The notes below the pieces were generated by a model that saw nothing but the letters and a program-made list of their open reading frames with translations, did no database searches and was not told the DNA's origin. Below, one piece after another: positions 1 through 6,841 of a stretch of DNA of 10,038 bases. Positions within the stretch are counted from its first letter, which is position 1, and each line of letters starts with the position of its first letter. Source of the DNA: a bacterium (GTDB taxonomy: Bacteria > Zixibacteria > MSB-5A5 > GN15 > FEB-12); the NCBI GenBank assembly GCA_030640905.1, contig DAOWIM010000201.1:1-10038 (forward strand), in the 5' to 3' direction. Made by a program: the position numbers and the translations under genes.

Positions 1-71
1 AACTCCGCGTAGCGGCGGGCTTTATGTCCGCCGTTAGCTGGCGGGAGACAAGCCCCCGCTCTACGCGAGTT
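1..71. repeat. Compound palindromic intergenic repeat (REP-like)
   Basis: Outer arms 1-22 and 50-71 are imperfect inverted copies: both read AACTC..GCGTAG..GGGCTT towards the centre, with one base offset and three mismatches. Between and partly within them are two GC-rich hairpins of similar design. The first is 13-20 with 26-33 (CGGCGGGC / GTCCGCCG, loop TTTAT). The second is 41-45 with 55-59 (GCGGG / CCCGC). The composite looks like the dispersed extragenic palindromes of many bacterial genomes. It contains no supported reading frame and no T-run typical of a terminator. That it is a dispersed repeat is inference, since only one copy is visible, and it may continue left of the window. Confidence 0.55.
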
Positions 72-146
72 CTATTAGTCGTCTTATGGGACAACCTCTC
101 CTCGTCTGCTGCAGCGTTGGTGTGAAGCGAGGATTGGATACGAAGG

Positions 147-164
147 GGCCCGCCGCCGCGGGCC
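147..164. other. GC-rich hairpin downstream of the beta-helix gene
   Basis: A perfect 7-bp stem GGCCCGC / GCGGGCC (147-153 and 158-164) encloses the loop CGCC. It lies about 80 bases past the stop of the minus-strand gene. No U-run follows on either strand, so it is not a canonical intrinsic terminator, but it could stabilise the 3' end of that transcript. I see no other feature in 73-245. Confidence 0.3.
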
Positions 165-245
165 GCCCACGGTTTGACGGTCCTTGATCTATTGTTCGCG
201 GGGGACGACTTCCCAGATCGGATGTGAGTTGGAACGAGGGCGTCA

Positions 246-2621
246 CTACCTAAGCAGGAGCATCTTCCTGGAGTTCACAAAATCGCCCGCCCGTAACCGG
301 TAAAAATAGACGCCACTGGACACACGGTTTCCTTCCCGGTCACAGCCGTCCCATATCGCTGTATGACTGCCGGCAGACACGGTCCGATTCAGCAATGTTC
401 TAACCTCCTGTCCGAGCACGTTATGGATCGTCAATGACACTTGGCCTCTTTTTGGTAACGAATACTCAATTACCGTAGAAGGGTTAAAGGGGTTGGGATA
501 GTTCTGTGAGAGTGCATGTGCCTCAGGTAGTTCGGATTCAGTGGATTTGTCGCCAACGCCCGTTGAAGCACAGCCGACACTCAGGGCCCCGACAAGCTCA
601 CCACAGCTATTGTGGGAAGGAGTACAGGGGGAATCTTCTCCTATTTGGTATTCCATTGCAGAAGCATCACAGAAGAGCGGGTCGGCAGAGAAATTGCCGT
701 TAGAGTCCGCGAGAGTTTCGAGAGCACCGACCCAATCCCCCCCAGAATTGCCGTAGATATCGCAGCAGGCAACGCTTGGAGTCTCTGCGCAATCTATCGG
801 TAATCCGACCTCGTTATTGGAAATAATACAGTTCTCAACGGGTGTTCCTGAGGCTGCTTCCGAAAGAAACACCGCACTACCTCCGTCTGGATCATCACCC
901 AAATATTGATTACCAACTATCGTGCAGCCTAAGATTTCAGAGGATGACCACCAGACAGTGGCGGCCGATGCCCCACGAGTCGCTTCATTGCGGGCCAGCA
1001 CACAATCGACCAGAGATACCGTGCCGTTGGCGTACAGGCCACCACCTTTCCACGCAGAGTTGCCTCTTAACACACAATCAACAATCATTAACGAGTGAGA
1101 TGGGTTGTATGAGATAAAATAGACACCTCCTCCGTAGAATCTTTCGGACTGGTTGTTCTCAATGACGCACTCTACCAGCCGAGGATCGCACGCACCCCTA
1201 AATCCCAGCGCACCGCCGCTTCCGGATACAACTCGATTGTTATTAAATGTACAACCGACAAAAACCGGAGACGAGTTACCCGCTAGTACTGCTCCACCTC
1301 CATTCGAGGGATTATTCAAATAGCTCGTGTTTTCTCGAAAGATACAATTCTCAATTATCGGAGCCACGCCAAGCATATAGATCCCCCCGCCGGTTGTAGC
1401 ATACCCACGAGTAATCGTCAATCCAGATATCTTTAGACAAGAGTCCTCTGCGTTCTCTATTCTGAATCCCCGATGCGCCTCGCCAGGGCCGCCCTGACAG
1501 TCAATCACCGTCGCTTCAGGACGTCCTCCGGAGAGGATTGTTACAAGTTTGCCTCGCGTGTCGATATCTCTGTTTCCAACGCCAGTGTACGTACCGGATG
1601 CAAGCCAGATGGTGTCGCCATGTGTGGCCAAGTCTATAGCGGCCTGGATCGAAGGAGCATCCCCGGCACCGTCGGGTGCAATCCGAATCACTCTGCCGGT
1701 CGCATAACATCCTACCCCAACCGCACCAATCAATTCATTGTAGTCGTTGTTCGAAGGTGCACAGAGTGATGTATTGAGAAGGCTGAAGTCGCCAATGCCG
1801 GGGTTACAAAACATCGGGTTGGCCGAGATGTTGCCATTGATCCCCTTGTATAGAGCCAGGCTGTCTTCCCAGTCGCCTCCACTGTTTCCATAGAGATTGC
1901 AGCAGGAAAAGCTTGCAGAACATTCGCTGTCACGCCAATAGACAGCTGTGTGGCCCAGCGACCGGTTGTACGCGACAAGACACCGATCCAGTGTCACGGA
2001 TGCCGATATCATATAAATGTCATTCTTGTATAGAGTACAGTTCTCAATTAAGGCCGTTGCATCTTCTACACATATTGCGGAGCCGTAGTCAGCATTGTTC
2101 TCCGCCAGAACACAGGAGCTTACTGTTAGGAAAGATGTTGGACCGCAATAAATGGCACCACCCAGTTCAGAGTCCTGAGTCGTCGTGATGGTCAGTGTGT
2201 TGCCCGAAAGGATGCAATTCCTGACGATAAGGGTCGATGAATCGCAGAGAATAGCCCCTCCCTTTCTTGGAATGTATCCGCCTTGAATTGACACCCCCTC
2301 AAGAATTGCCCGCGAATCAACATTGCGGAACTCAAAACCGCGGAACCAACGATTGTACGTACCACCACAATCAATTACAACACTCTCCGGACTGCCCCTT
2401 GATGTAATAACTATACTCTTGCTGTTAACGACAATATTCTTATTGCCTGTACCGGTATACGTGCCGGGTAGTATCAGAACGGTATCACCTGATTCAGCCA
2501 GATTCACGCCAGCTTGAATTGTCGGCTCATCTGTTGGAACAGTGATCGTCTCACCAGCCACAGACACGGCGCATAGAATAATAATCAATAAACAGGTTTG
2601 AAATCTCAAGATTTTTCCCAA
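246..2621 (-). CDS. Secreted right-handed parallel beta-helix protein with C-terminal Por/T9SS-type sorting domain
   Basis: Secreted or surface protein of 791 residues if started at TTG 2621. Residues 1-23 form a signal peptide (MGKILRFQ, then a CLLIIILCAV core, cut near SVAG). About 24-309 and 310-688 are two homologous beta-helix modules. Each opens with a TIQAG/SIQAA...GDT...GTYTG.GN...VIDC block and has short rungs of the type NC.I..N....GGA. Residues 706-791 are a sorting domain: QNYPNPFNPST, then an Ig-like fold with GQEVRTL and SSGVYFYRL. Such domains direct outer-membrane transport by type IX or related systems in FCB bacteria. The TTG is chosen because AGGA lies six bases upstream, the signal peptide follows directly, and a good promoter lies upstream. 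The ATG at 2771 would add 50 residues, lacks a ribosome binding site and would put that promoter inside the gene. Ligand or enzyme activity cannot be told; beta-helices of this kind include polysaccharide lyases and adhesins. Confidence 0.85.
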   Translation of the reverse strand: MGKILRFQTCLLIIILCAVSVAGETITVPTDEPTIQAGVNLAESGDTVLILPGTYTGTGNKNIVVNSKSIVITSRGSPESVVIDCGGTYNRWFRGFEFRNVDSRAILEGVSIQGGYIPRKGGAILCDSSTLIVRNCILSGNTLTITTTQDSELGGAIYCGPTSFLTVSSCVLAENNADYGSAICVEDATALIENCTLYKNDIYMISASVTLDRCLVAYNRSLGHTAVYWRDSECSASFSCCNLYGNSGGDWEDSLALYKGINGNISANPMFCNPGIGDFSLLNTSLCAPSNNDYNELIGAVGVGCYATGRVIRIAPDGAGDAPSIQAAIDLATHGDTIWLASGTYTGVGNRDIDTRGKLVTILSGGRPEATVIDCQGGPGEAHRGFRIENAEDSCLKISGLTITRGYATTGGGIYMLGVAPIIENCIFRENTSYLNNPSNGGGAVLAGNSSPVFVGCTFNNNRVVSGSGGALGFRGACDPRLVECVIENNQSERFYGGGVYFISYNPSHSLMIVDCVLRGNSAWKGGGLYANGTVSLVDCVLARNEATRGASAATVWWSSSEILGCTIVGNQYLGDDPDGGSAVFLSEAASGTPVENCIISNNEVGLPIDCAETPSVACCDIYGNSGGDWVGALETLADSNGNFSADPLFCDASAMEYQIGEDSPCTPSHNSCGELVGALSVGCASTGVGDKSTESELPEAHALSQNYPNPFNPSTVIEYSLPKRGQVSLTIHNVLGQEVRTLLNRTVSAGSHTAIWDGCDREGNRVSSGVYFYRLRAGDFVNSRKMLLLR
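558..2552 (-). repeat. Internal tandem duplication of beta-helix module
   Basis: Within the beta-helix gene, module 1 (2552-1695) and module 2 (1694-558) encode homologous proteins that share the same opening and closing. Opening: GTYTGTGN versus GTYTGVGN, and VVIDC versus TVIDC, always 290 residues apart. Closing: CCNLYGNSGGDW versus CCDIYGNSGGDW, then NGN.SA.P.FC, C.PS.N....LIGA/LVGA and VGC..TG, 379 residues apart. Module 2 has therefore gained about 89 residues in its middle, which is several extra helical rungs. Confidence 0.8.
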
Positions 2622-2648
2622 AGCTTTTCCTGCAAATATCCTCACTAG

Positions 2649-2677
2649 AAGATAACCAACGCGACGCGATATGTCAA
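2649..2677 (-). promoter_or_regulatory. Sigma70-type promoter of the beta-helix gene
   Basis: On the minus strand a perfect TTGACA (complement of 2672-2677) stands 17 bases from TATCTT (complement of 2649-2654, 4/6 to TATAAT). Transcription would begin near 2642, about 20 bases before the TTG start at 2621 and just upstream of its AGGA ribosome binding site. This order supports the TTG rather than the ATG at 2771. Seen directly; activity is inferred. Confidence 0.6.
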
Positions 2678-2752
2678 TGAGAAATGCTGGTTTGGGTACA
2701 GCCGGCACAAATCGTAGCAAATATCCGCCGACTCCTCCCCTGCAAAAAAAAG

Positions 2753-2781
2753 TGGACAAATGGCGCGCCATGTAGTCTATT
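2753..2781 (+). promoter_or_regulatory. Candidate promoter of the lipoprotein gene
   Basis: TGGACA (2753-2758, 5/6 to consensus) is 17 bases from TCTATT (2776-2781, 4/6). The start site would fall near 2788, about 40 bases before the ATG at 2830. It diverges from the beta-helix promoter, so the two genes may share this control region. The -10 is weak; TATTAA at 2778 is an alternative with a longer spacer. Confidence 0.35.
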
Positions 2782-2829
2782 AAGTAAGAACTGGTGAACG
2801 AGGATGATACACCACTGTGTGGAGGTCAC

Positions 2830-3309
2830 ATGAAAACTTTATTTGTCGTTTGTGCTTTACTGATCGTAGCCGGTTGTTCCGGCGACAACGATTCAACCCA
2901 GCCAATCTCGCTGGCACCATCAATTGACCAGGGCGTCTACGGTCAGGTCGATTTCTGGGAAGGTAACTTCATGCCGATGCCATATCCGGAAAATCCGGAC
3001 GGCGGCATCACACCCGTAAGTCGCACGATTTTCTTCTATGAAAAAACCACGTTTAGCGATGTCGTTCCGGAAGGATACGGCACTTTCTACAGCGAGATCA
3101 AAACGAACTTGATCGCCACGACGGAAAGCGGTACCGACGGCCGCTATGAGATCAGCCTGCCGCCGGGTGAATATTCGGTTTTCGTGCGGGAGAACGATCT
3201 TTACTATGCCAACGGTTCAGACGGCGAAGGCTACATCTGGCTGGTGACAGTGCCGCAGGGTGAAACGACTGAGTTCGTAATCGAGATCACGCACGCCGCA
3301 TATTTTTGA
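2830..3309 (+). CDS. Small lipoprotein, carboxypeptidase-regulatory-like (transthyretin-type) domain
   Basis: The start is ATG 2830, with GGAGG at 2821-2825 four bases upstream; an in-frame GTG at 2794 lacks such a site and would displace the signal. Length is 159 residues. Residues 1-15 are a lipoprotein signal and V-A-G-C16 is the lipobox, so the mature protein should be lipid-anchored through Cys16. There is no Asp at +2 (the residue is Ser), which by the E. coli rule points to the outer membrane. Residues about 35-159 form one beta-rich domain: GVYGQVDFWEGNF, then a DGRYEISLPPGEYSVFV strand-turn-strand at about 103-119, typical of carboxypeptidase-regulatory-like folds. No catalytic residues are recognisable. 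These domains usually act as structural or binding modules on the cell surface. The specific function is unknown. Confidence 0.8.
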   Translation: MKTLFVVCALLIVAGCSGDNDSTQPISLAPSIDQGVYGQVDFWEGNFMPMPYPENPDGGITPVSRTIFFYEKTTFSDVVPEGYGTFYSEIKTNLIATTESGTDGRYEISLPPGEYSVFVRENDLYYANGSDGEGYIWLVTVPQGETTEFVIEITHAAYF

Positions 3310-3326
3310 GCAACTTGTTCCGGACT

Positions 3327-3338
3327 GTGACCGGTCAC
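3327..3338. repeat. Perfect 12-bp palindrome between lipoprotein and GNAT genes
   Basis: GTGACCGGTCAC is a perfect palindrome without a loop, 17 bases past the lipoprotein stop and 19 bases before the GNAT start. It is too compact for a hairpin terminator and has the form of a dimeric regulator site. No regulator can be assigned. Confidence 0.35.
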
Positions 3339-3357
3339 TTTAGAGCGCCACTGCCTG

Positions 3358-3906
3358 ATGCAACTTGAAGTCCACCGCATAGACCCGGCCCGTCGAAATG
3401 ATTTCTACCGAGTTCACTCGGCGATCAATGACGCGGCCTGCTGTTTTTGTGTCGCGTGGTGGGTGCCGACATGGGATGGCTGGTCGGATCGACCACCGAT
3501 CCGGAACCGAGCGTTTCGGGACAAGCTGTTTGATCGGGGCGAATACGATGGCTATTTACTATACGACGACGGTAAACCGGTCGGCTGGTGCCAGGTCGGG
3601 CCGCGTGACCGACTGGAGAAACTGGTCGCTCAATTCAACCTCTCCCCCGATCCGCAGAGTTGGGCCATCACCTGCTTTCTGATCGCGCCGTCATATCGAC
3701 AACAGGGCTACGCTTCCTTCATGCTTGACGAGATTTTGATCGACCTGAAAACGCGCGGCGTCAAACGTATCGAAGCTTTCCCCAAACGTGGCAAGAACCT
3801 GTCGGCCGCCGACATGTGGACCGGGCCAGAATCGACCTACCGGAAGGCAGGATTCGAATTGGTCTCCGATAATCCGGAAACTCCGGTTCTCGCACTCACA
3901 TTATAG
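3358..3906 (+). CDS. GNAT family N-acetyltransferase
   Basis: Predicted cytoplasmic acetyl-CoA-dependent acetyltransferase of 182 residues. The GNAT core is visible. A strand YDGYLLYDDGKPVGWCQVGP lies near 63-82. The strand CFLIAPSYRQQGYASFMLDE follows near 106-125, and its R114-Q-Q-G-Y-A119 is the acetyl-CoA pyrophosphate-binding loop (Q/R-x-x-G-x-G/A). The C-terminal part YRKAGFELVSDNPETPVLAL is the usual last strand-turn-strand. The N-terminal third is unusual, with C28, C29 and C31 next to a run of tryptophans (W34, W35, W39, W42). The substrate cannot be predicted. No strong ribosome binding site precedes the ATG. The gene follows the lipoprotein by 48 bases and may share its transcript. 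It ends 171 bases before the suf regulator and is probably not part of that operon. Confidence 0.85.
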   Translation: MQLEVHRIDPARRNDFYRVHSAINDAACCFCVAWWVPTWDGWSDRPPIRNRAFRDKLFDRGEYDGYLLYDDGKPVGWCQVGPRDRLEKLVAQFNLSPDPQSWAITCFLIAPSYRQQGYASFMLDEILIDLKTRGVKRIEAFPKRGKNLSAADMWTGPESTYRKAGFELVSDNPETPVLALTL

Positions 3907-4004
3907 CTAACATCTCAGCCAGCACTTAACCTAACTCCTTGCTACTCCTATTATTAGCGCAACATAATTGCCGGGAACAAATTTGGACAAATAATGTTCT
4001 GAAT

Positions 4005-4025
4005 AATACTTTACAAATAAGTATT
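4005..4025. promoter_or_regulatory. Candidate operator of the Rrf2 regulator
   Basis: AATACTT (4005-4011), seven bases, then AAGTATT (4019-4025): a perfect 7-7-7 inverted repeat of 21 bp. It covers the candidate -35 box TTTACA (4010-4015) of the suf operon, about 50 bases before the Rrf2 gene. Rrf2 proteins bind as dimers to symmetric AT-rich sites of about this size and often repress their own operons. The repeat is seen directly; the binding is inferred. Confidence 0.5.
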
Positions 4026-4038
4026 GTTTTTGTATGGT
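4010..4038 (+). promoter_or_regulatory. Candidate promoter of the suf operon
   Basis: TTTACA (4010-4015, 5/6 to TTGACA) is 17 bases from TATGGT (4033-4038, 4/6 to TATAAT). The start site would be near 4045. It lies in an AT-rich stretch (about 3950-4040) between the GNAT gene and the regulator, and its -35 is inside the 21-bp inverted repeat. A second candidate, TGGACA at 3984-3989, has no well-spaced -10. I see no clear terminator in 3907-4000. Confidence 0.45.
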
Positions 4039-4051
4039 TCTGGCCAAGAAA

Positions 4052-4081
4052 ATGGATGACTCGATTATTGGTTTATTGTGA
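4052..4081 (+). CDS. Possible nine-residue leader peptide MDDSIIGLL
   Basis: ATG at 4052 opens a nine-codon frame whose TGA (4079-4081) overlaps the GTG start of the Rrf2 gene (4078-4080) as GTGA. The regulator has no ribosome binding site of its own, so this short frame could bring in ribosomes by translational coupling. Its ATG would lie only about 7 bases after the predicted transcription start, with just a purine run (AAGAAA) before it. A chance frame of this length is quite possible. Confidence 0.25.
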   Translation: MDDSIIGLL

Positions 4082-4641
4082 GAATATCGTCGATTGAAAA
4101 ATATGGTCTTCGCTGCCTGCTGGCTCTTGCCCGCGAGGGTGAAAACAGCCAGCTTACGATTCCGGAAATCGCCCGATTGGAGGGTCTGTCGGCTTCGTAT
4201 GTCTCGAAGCTGCTGTCGATCCTCCGCAAGAGCGGCCTGATATCATCGGTGCGTGGTCGAACCGGCGGGTTCCGCATCTCGCGACCAGCTGGGCAGATCA
4301 ATCTTCTCGAAGTTCTGACTGCTCTCGGCGGGCCGTTGATCGATCCCGATCATTGTGCCAAGTCTTCAGGCCAGCAGGAGATATGTATTCACCTGTCCAA
4401 TTGCTCAATCCATCACGTTCTCGCCGGCTTAGCCGGCTATGTGGGAACTTTTCTCAGCCATACGATGTTGCAGAGCATTCTCGACAATGAACAGATGGAT
4501 CACGTCCAGCAGATAGAAACGATGGTCAACATTCCGGACCCGATCTTGCCGATGCACTCGGCGCGGAATTTATCGAAAACGAACGATCATCGAAAGGCCG
4601 ATGCGACAAACCCCAACCGTAACAAGGAACGCTCCAAATGA
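4078..4641 (+). CDS. Rrf2/IscR-family transcriptional regulator of the suf operon
   Basis: Fe-S-responsive DNA-binding regulator of 187 residues. The start RISSIEKYGLRCLLALA is the family's usual N terminus. The winged helix runs to about residue 70: IPEIARLEGLSASYVSKLLS is the recognition region and VRGRTGGFRISRP the wing. C93, C103 and C109 with H112/H113 match the IscR cluster ligands (C92, C98, C104, H107), although the first gap is nine residues instead of five. A [2Fe-2S] cluster is therefore likely, by inference. The hydrophilic tail after about residue 150 is longer than in many homologues. GTG is the only standard start in this region, because the frame has a stop at 4057-4059. It is first in the operon, and its stop overlaps sufC by four bases (ATGA). 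It probably represses its own operon through the repeat at 4005-4025. A nitric oxide sensor (NsrR-like) is less likely given the location. Confidence 0.9.
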   Translation: MRISSIEKYGLRCLLALAREGENSQLTIPEIARLEGLSASYVSKLLSILRKSGLISSVRGRTGGFRISRPAGQINLLEVLTALGGPLIDPDHCAKSSGQQEICIHLSNCSIHHVLAGLAGYVGTFLSHTMLQSILDNEQMDHVQQIETMVNIPDPILPMHSARNLSKTNDHRKADATNPNRNKERSK

Positions 4642-5405
4642 ATCCAAAGCCACTTCTGGATATTGAAGACATTCACGTTGAGGTCGAAGGCAAAGAAATT
4701 GTCCGCGGCATCACACTAAAGATATTCCCCGGCGAGACTCACGCCATCATGGGACGAAACGGTTCGGGCAAGTCTTCCCTGTCCAACGCCCTGATGGGCC
4801 ACCCCAGCTATCAGATCACGCACGGGAAGGCATCACTTAACGGACAGAACTTGCTTGACCTATCCGCCGACAAACGTTCGCGCGCCGGATTGTTCCTGGC
4901 CTTCCAGTATCCGATGGCAATACCGGGCGTAACTGTGGCCAATTTCCTTCGGGCGGCAATCAAGGCCCGCCGCGGTCCGGAGGCAGATATGTCTGATTTT
5001 CGGAAGTTGTTCAAAAAAGAGATGGACGCTCTTGCCATCGATCATTCTTTTGCCACTCGCTATCTCAATGATGGTTTCTCCGGCGGCGAGAAGAAGCGAG
5101 TGGAGATACTTCAGATGGCGATGCTTCAGCCAACGATGGCTCTGCTGGACGAGACCGATTCGGGGCTTGATATCGACGCCCTCAAGACTGTCTCAGAAGG
5201 TATTAACCGATTCCGGAGCGACGACACGGGCGTCCTGATGGTCACCCATTACCAGCGTCTTCTCAATTACGTCAAGCCGCAGCATGTGCATGTTATGATA
5301 AACGGCCGCCTGGTGAAGTCCGGCGGACCCGAGCTTGCTCTCAAGCTCGAAGAACGAGGCTACGACTGGGTTGAAGAAGAACTGAGCCGGTCGACTGGAG
5401 CGTGA
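4638..5405 (+). CDS. sufC: Fe-S cluster assembly ATPase SufC
   Basis: Cytoplasmic ABC-type ATPase of the SufBCD scaffold. ATP binding brings two SufC subunits together and reshapes SufB-SufD for cluster assembly. Its 255 residues are close to the family's usual 250. All motifs are intact: Walker A GRNGSGKS (39-46), Q-loop Q90 in FQYPM, signature FSGGEKKR (147-154), Walker B ALLDE with catalytic E172, D-loop SGLD (175-178) and switch H204 in VTHYQR. The phrase DETDSGLDID is characteristic of SufC as opposed to transporter ATPases, and no membrane partner is present. AAGGA at 4624-4628 lies nine bases before the ATG. The gene overlaps the regulator by ATGA and the next gene by GTGA. Confidence 0.97.
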   Translation: MNPKPLLDIEDIHVEVEGKEIVRGITLKIFPGETHAIMGRNGSGKSSLSNALMGHPSYQITHGKASLNGQNLLDLSADKRSRAGLFLAFQYPMAIPGVTVANFLRAAIKARRGPEADMSDFRKLFKKEMDALAIDHSFATRYLNDGFSGGEKKRVEILQMAMLQPTMALLDETDSGLDIDALKTVSEGINRFRSDDTGVLMVTHYQRLLNYVKPQHVHVMINGRLVKSGGPELALKLEERGYDWVEEELSRSTGA

Positions 5406-6841
5406 GCGTGTCTGATTCGAGAAAAAAGCAAAACGACGATCTCTCGACCCTCAACACCGACTATGCCACCCGGTACGGGTTTCACGACCCGGTGGACTAC
5501 TTCCACAAAGGTGCCAAGGGTATCAACCATGAAGTTGTCGAGATGATTTCACGGATGAAAAAAGAGCCACGCTGGATGACCGACCGTCGCCACGAAGCGC
5601 TCGACATCTTTCTCGCCAAACCGAACCCAAAGTGGGGTAACACCAAGCTGATCGGCGAGATTGATTACGATAATATCTATTACTTCATGAAGCCGATCAA
5701 AAGCCAGCAGACAAGCTGGGACGATGTTCCCGAATATATCCGCAATACTTTTGACAAGCTCGGCATCCCCGAAGCGGAGAAGAATTTTCTCGGCGGTGTT
5801 TCGGCCCAGTACGAATCGGAAGTAGTCTATCATTCGATGCGGGATGATCTCAAGAAGCAGGGCATTGTCTTTCTTGACATGGACACCGGCCTGAAAGAGT
5901 ATCCGGAGATCGTAGAGAAGTATTTCGGAAGTGTCATTTCGTCCGCCGACAACAAATTTTCGGCGTTGAACACTTCGGTCTGGTCGGGCGGCTCATTCCT
6001 GTATGTCCCGCCAGGAGTAGATGTCAAGGTTCCTCTACAGGCCTACTTCCGGATCAACGCTGAAAATATGGGCCAGTTCGAGCGAACGTTGATCATTGCC
6101 GACAAAGGATCGCGAGTGCACTACATCGAAGGTTGCACCGCGCCGATCTATTCGACAAACTCGCTGCACTCGGCAGTCGTTGAAGTGATTGCCCTTGAAG
6201 ATGCCTATATCCGCTACACGACAATTCAGAACTGGTCGCGAAACATATACAACCTCGTGACTAAGCGGGCGTCGGCTTACAAGAATGCAACTATCGAATG
6301 GGTCGATGGCAACCTCGGTTCACGCCTGACGATGAAGTACCCCTGCATCCAGCTACTAGGCGAGGGCGCTCGCGGCGAGATTCTTTCAGTCGCCTTTGCC
6401 GGAATTGATCAGCATCAGGATGCCGGCTCCAAGGTCATTCATGCGGCCCCGAATACATCCTCACGGGTAACGTCGAAATCAATCTCAAAAGACAATGGTC
6501 GTTCGTCGTATCGAGGTCTTGTCAAGATTCACAAGAATGCTGTCAACGCGAAGGCATCGGTCGAATGCGACGCTCTCCTCATTGGGCAGGAAGCTCGCTC
6601 CGACACTTATCCAACCATGGAAATTGATAATGATCAGGTTAAGGTCGAACACGAAGCCCGCGTCTCGAAAGTTGCCGAGGAGCAGCTTTTCTATCTGACC
6701 AGTCGCGGCCTGACTGAGGATGATGCCCGCCTGCTGATCGTAAACGGCTTTATGGAACCTTTCACCAAAGAGTTACCGCTGGAATATGCGGTTGAATTGA
6801 ACAGATTGATTGAGCTTGAGATGGAGGGCTCAGTTGGCTAA
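5402..6841 (+). CDS. sufB: Fe-S cluster assembly scaffold SufB
   Basis: Scaffold subunit that accepts sulfur from SufS through its carrier and assembles the nascent cluster at its interface with SufD. 479 residues, normal for the family. The core is a beta-helix from about residue 170 onwards. Functional residues known from E. coli SufB are conserved: C389 in ECDALLIG (E. coli C405, sulfur acceptor), H417-E418 in VEHEA (E. coli H433-E434) and C245 in GCTAP (E. coli C254 region). It ends with the family-typical NGF...ELPLEYAVELNRLI...GSVG. GTG 5402 overlaps the sufC stop as GTGA, but GGAG (5397-5400) is only one base away. GTG 5408 is seven bases away and may be the true start, giving 477 residues. 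Confidence 0.97.
   Translation: MSVSDSRKKQNDDLSTLNTDYATRYGFHDPVDYFHKGAKGINHEVVEMISRMKKEPRWMTDRRHEALDIFLAKPNPKWGNTKLIGEIDYDNIYYFMKPIKSQQTSWDDVPEYIRNTFDKLGIPEAEKNFLGGVSAQYESEVVYHSMRDDLKKQGIVFLDMDTGLKEYPEIVEKYFGSVISSADNKFSALNTSVWSGGSFLYVPPGVDVKVPLQAYFRINAENMGQFERTLIIADKGSRVHYIEGCTAPIYSTNSLHSAVVEVIALEDAYIRYTTIQNWSRNIYNLVTKRASAYKNATIEWVDGNLGSRLTMKYPCIQLLGEGARGEILSVAFAGIDQHQDAGSKVIHAAPNTSSRVTSKSISKDNGRSSYRGLVKIHKNAVNAKASVECDALLIGQEARSDTYPTMEIDNDQVKVEHEARVSKVAEEQLFYLTSRGLTEDDARLLIVNGFMEPFTKELPLEYAVELNRLIELEMEGSVG

Noticed and set aside
147..164. Hairpin as intrinsic terminator
   Set aside because: No U-run follows on either strand, so it is kept only as an unexplained hairpin.
61..246. 61-residue open frame on the - strand past the beta-helix gene
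   Set aside because: It is low-complexity, without recognisable domain or ribosome binding site, and spans the GC hairpin and part of the repeat. It is most likely a chance frame.
558..2552. Regularly spaced repeats as a CRISPR array
   Set aside because: The repeats are degenerate at DNA level, lie in one long frame and encode beta-helix rungs. There are no identical repeats with unique spacers and no cas genes.
2794..2829. Upstream GTG start for the lipoprotein
   Set aside because: It would add 12 polar residues before the signal peptide, while the ATG at 2830 has GGAGG four bases upstream and gives a standard lipobox distance.
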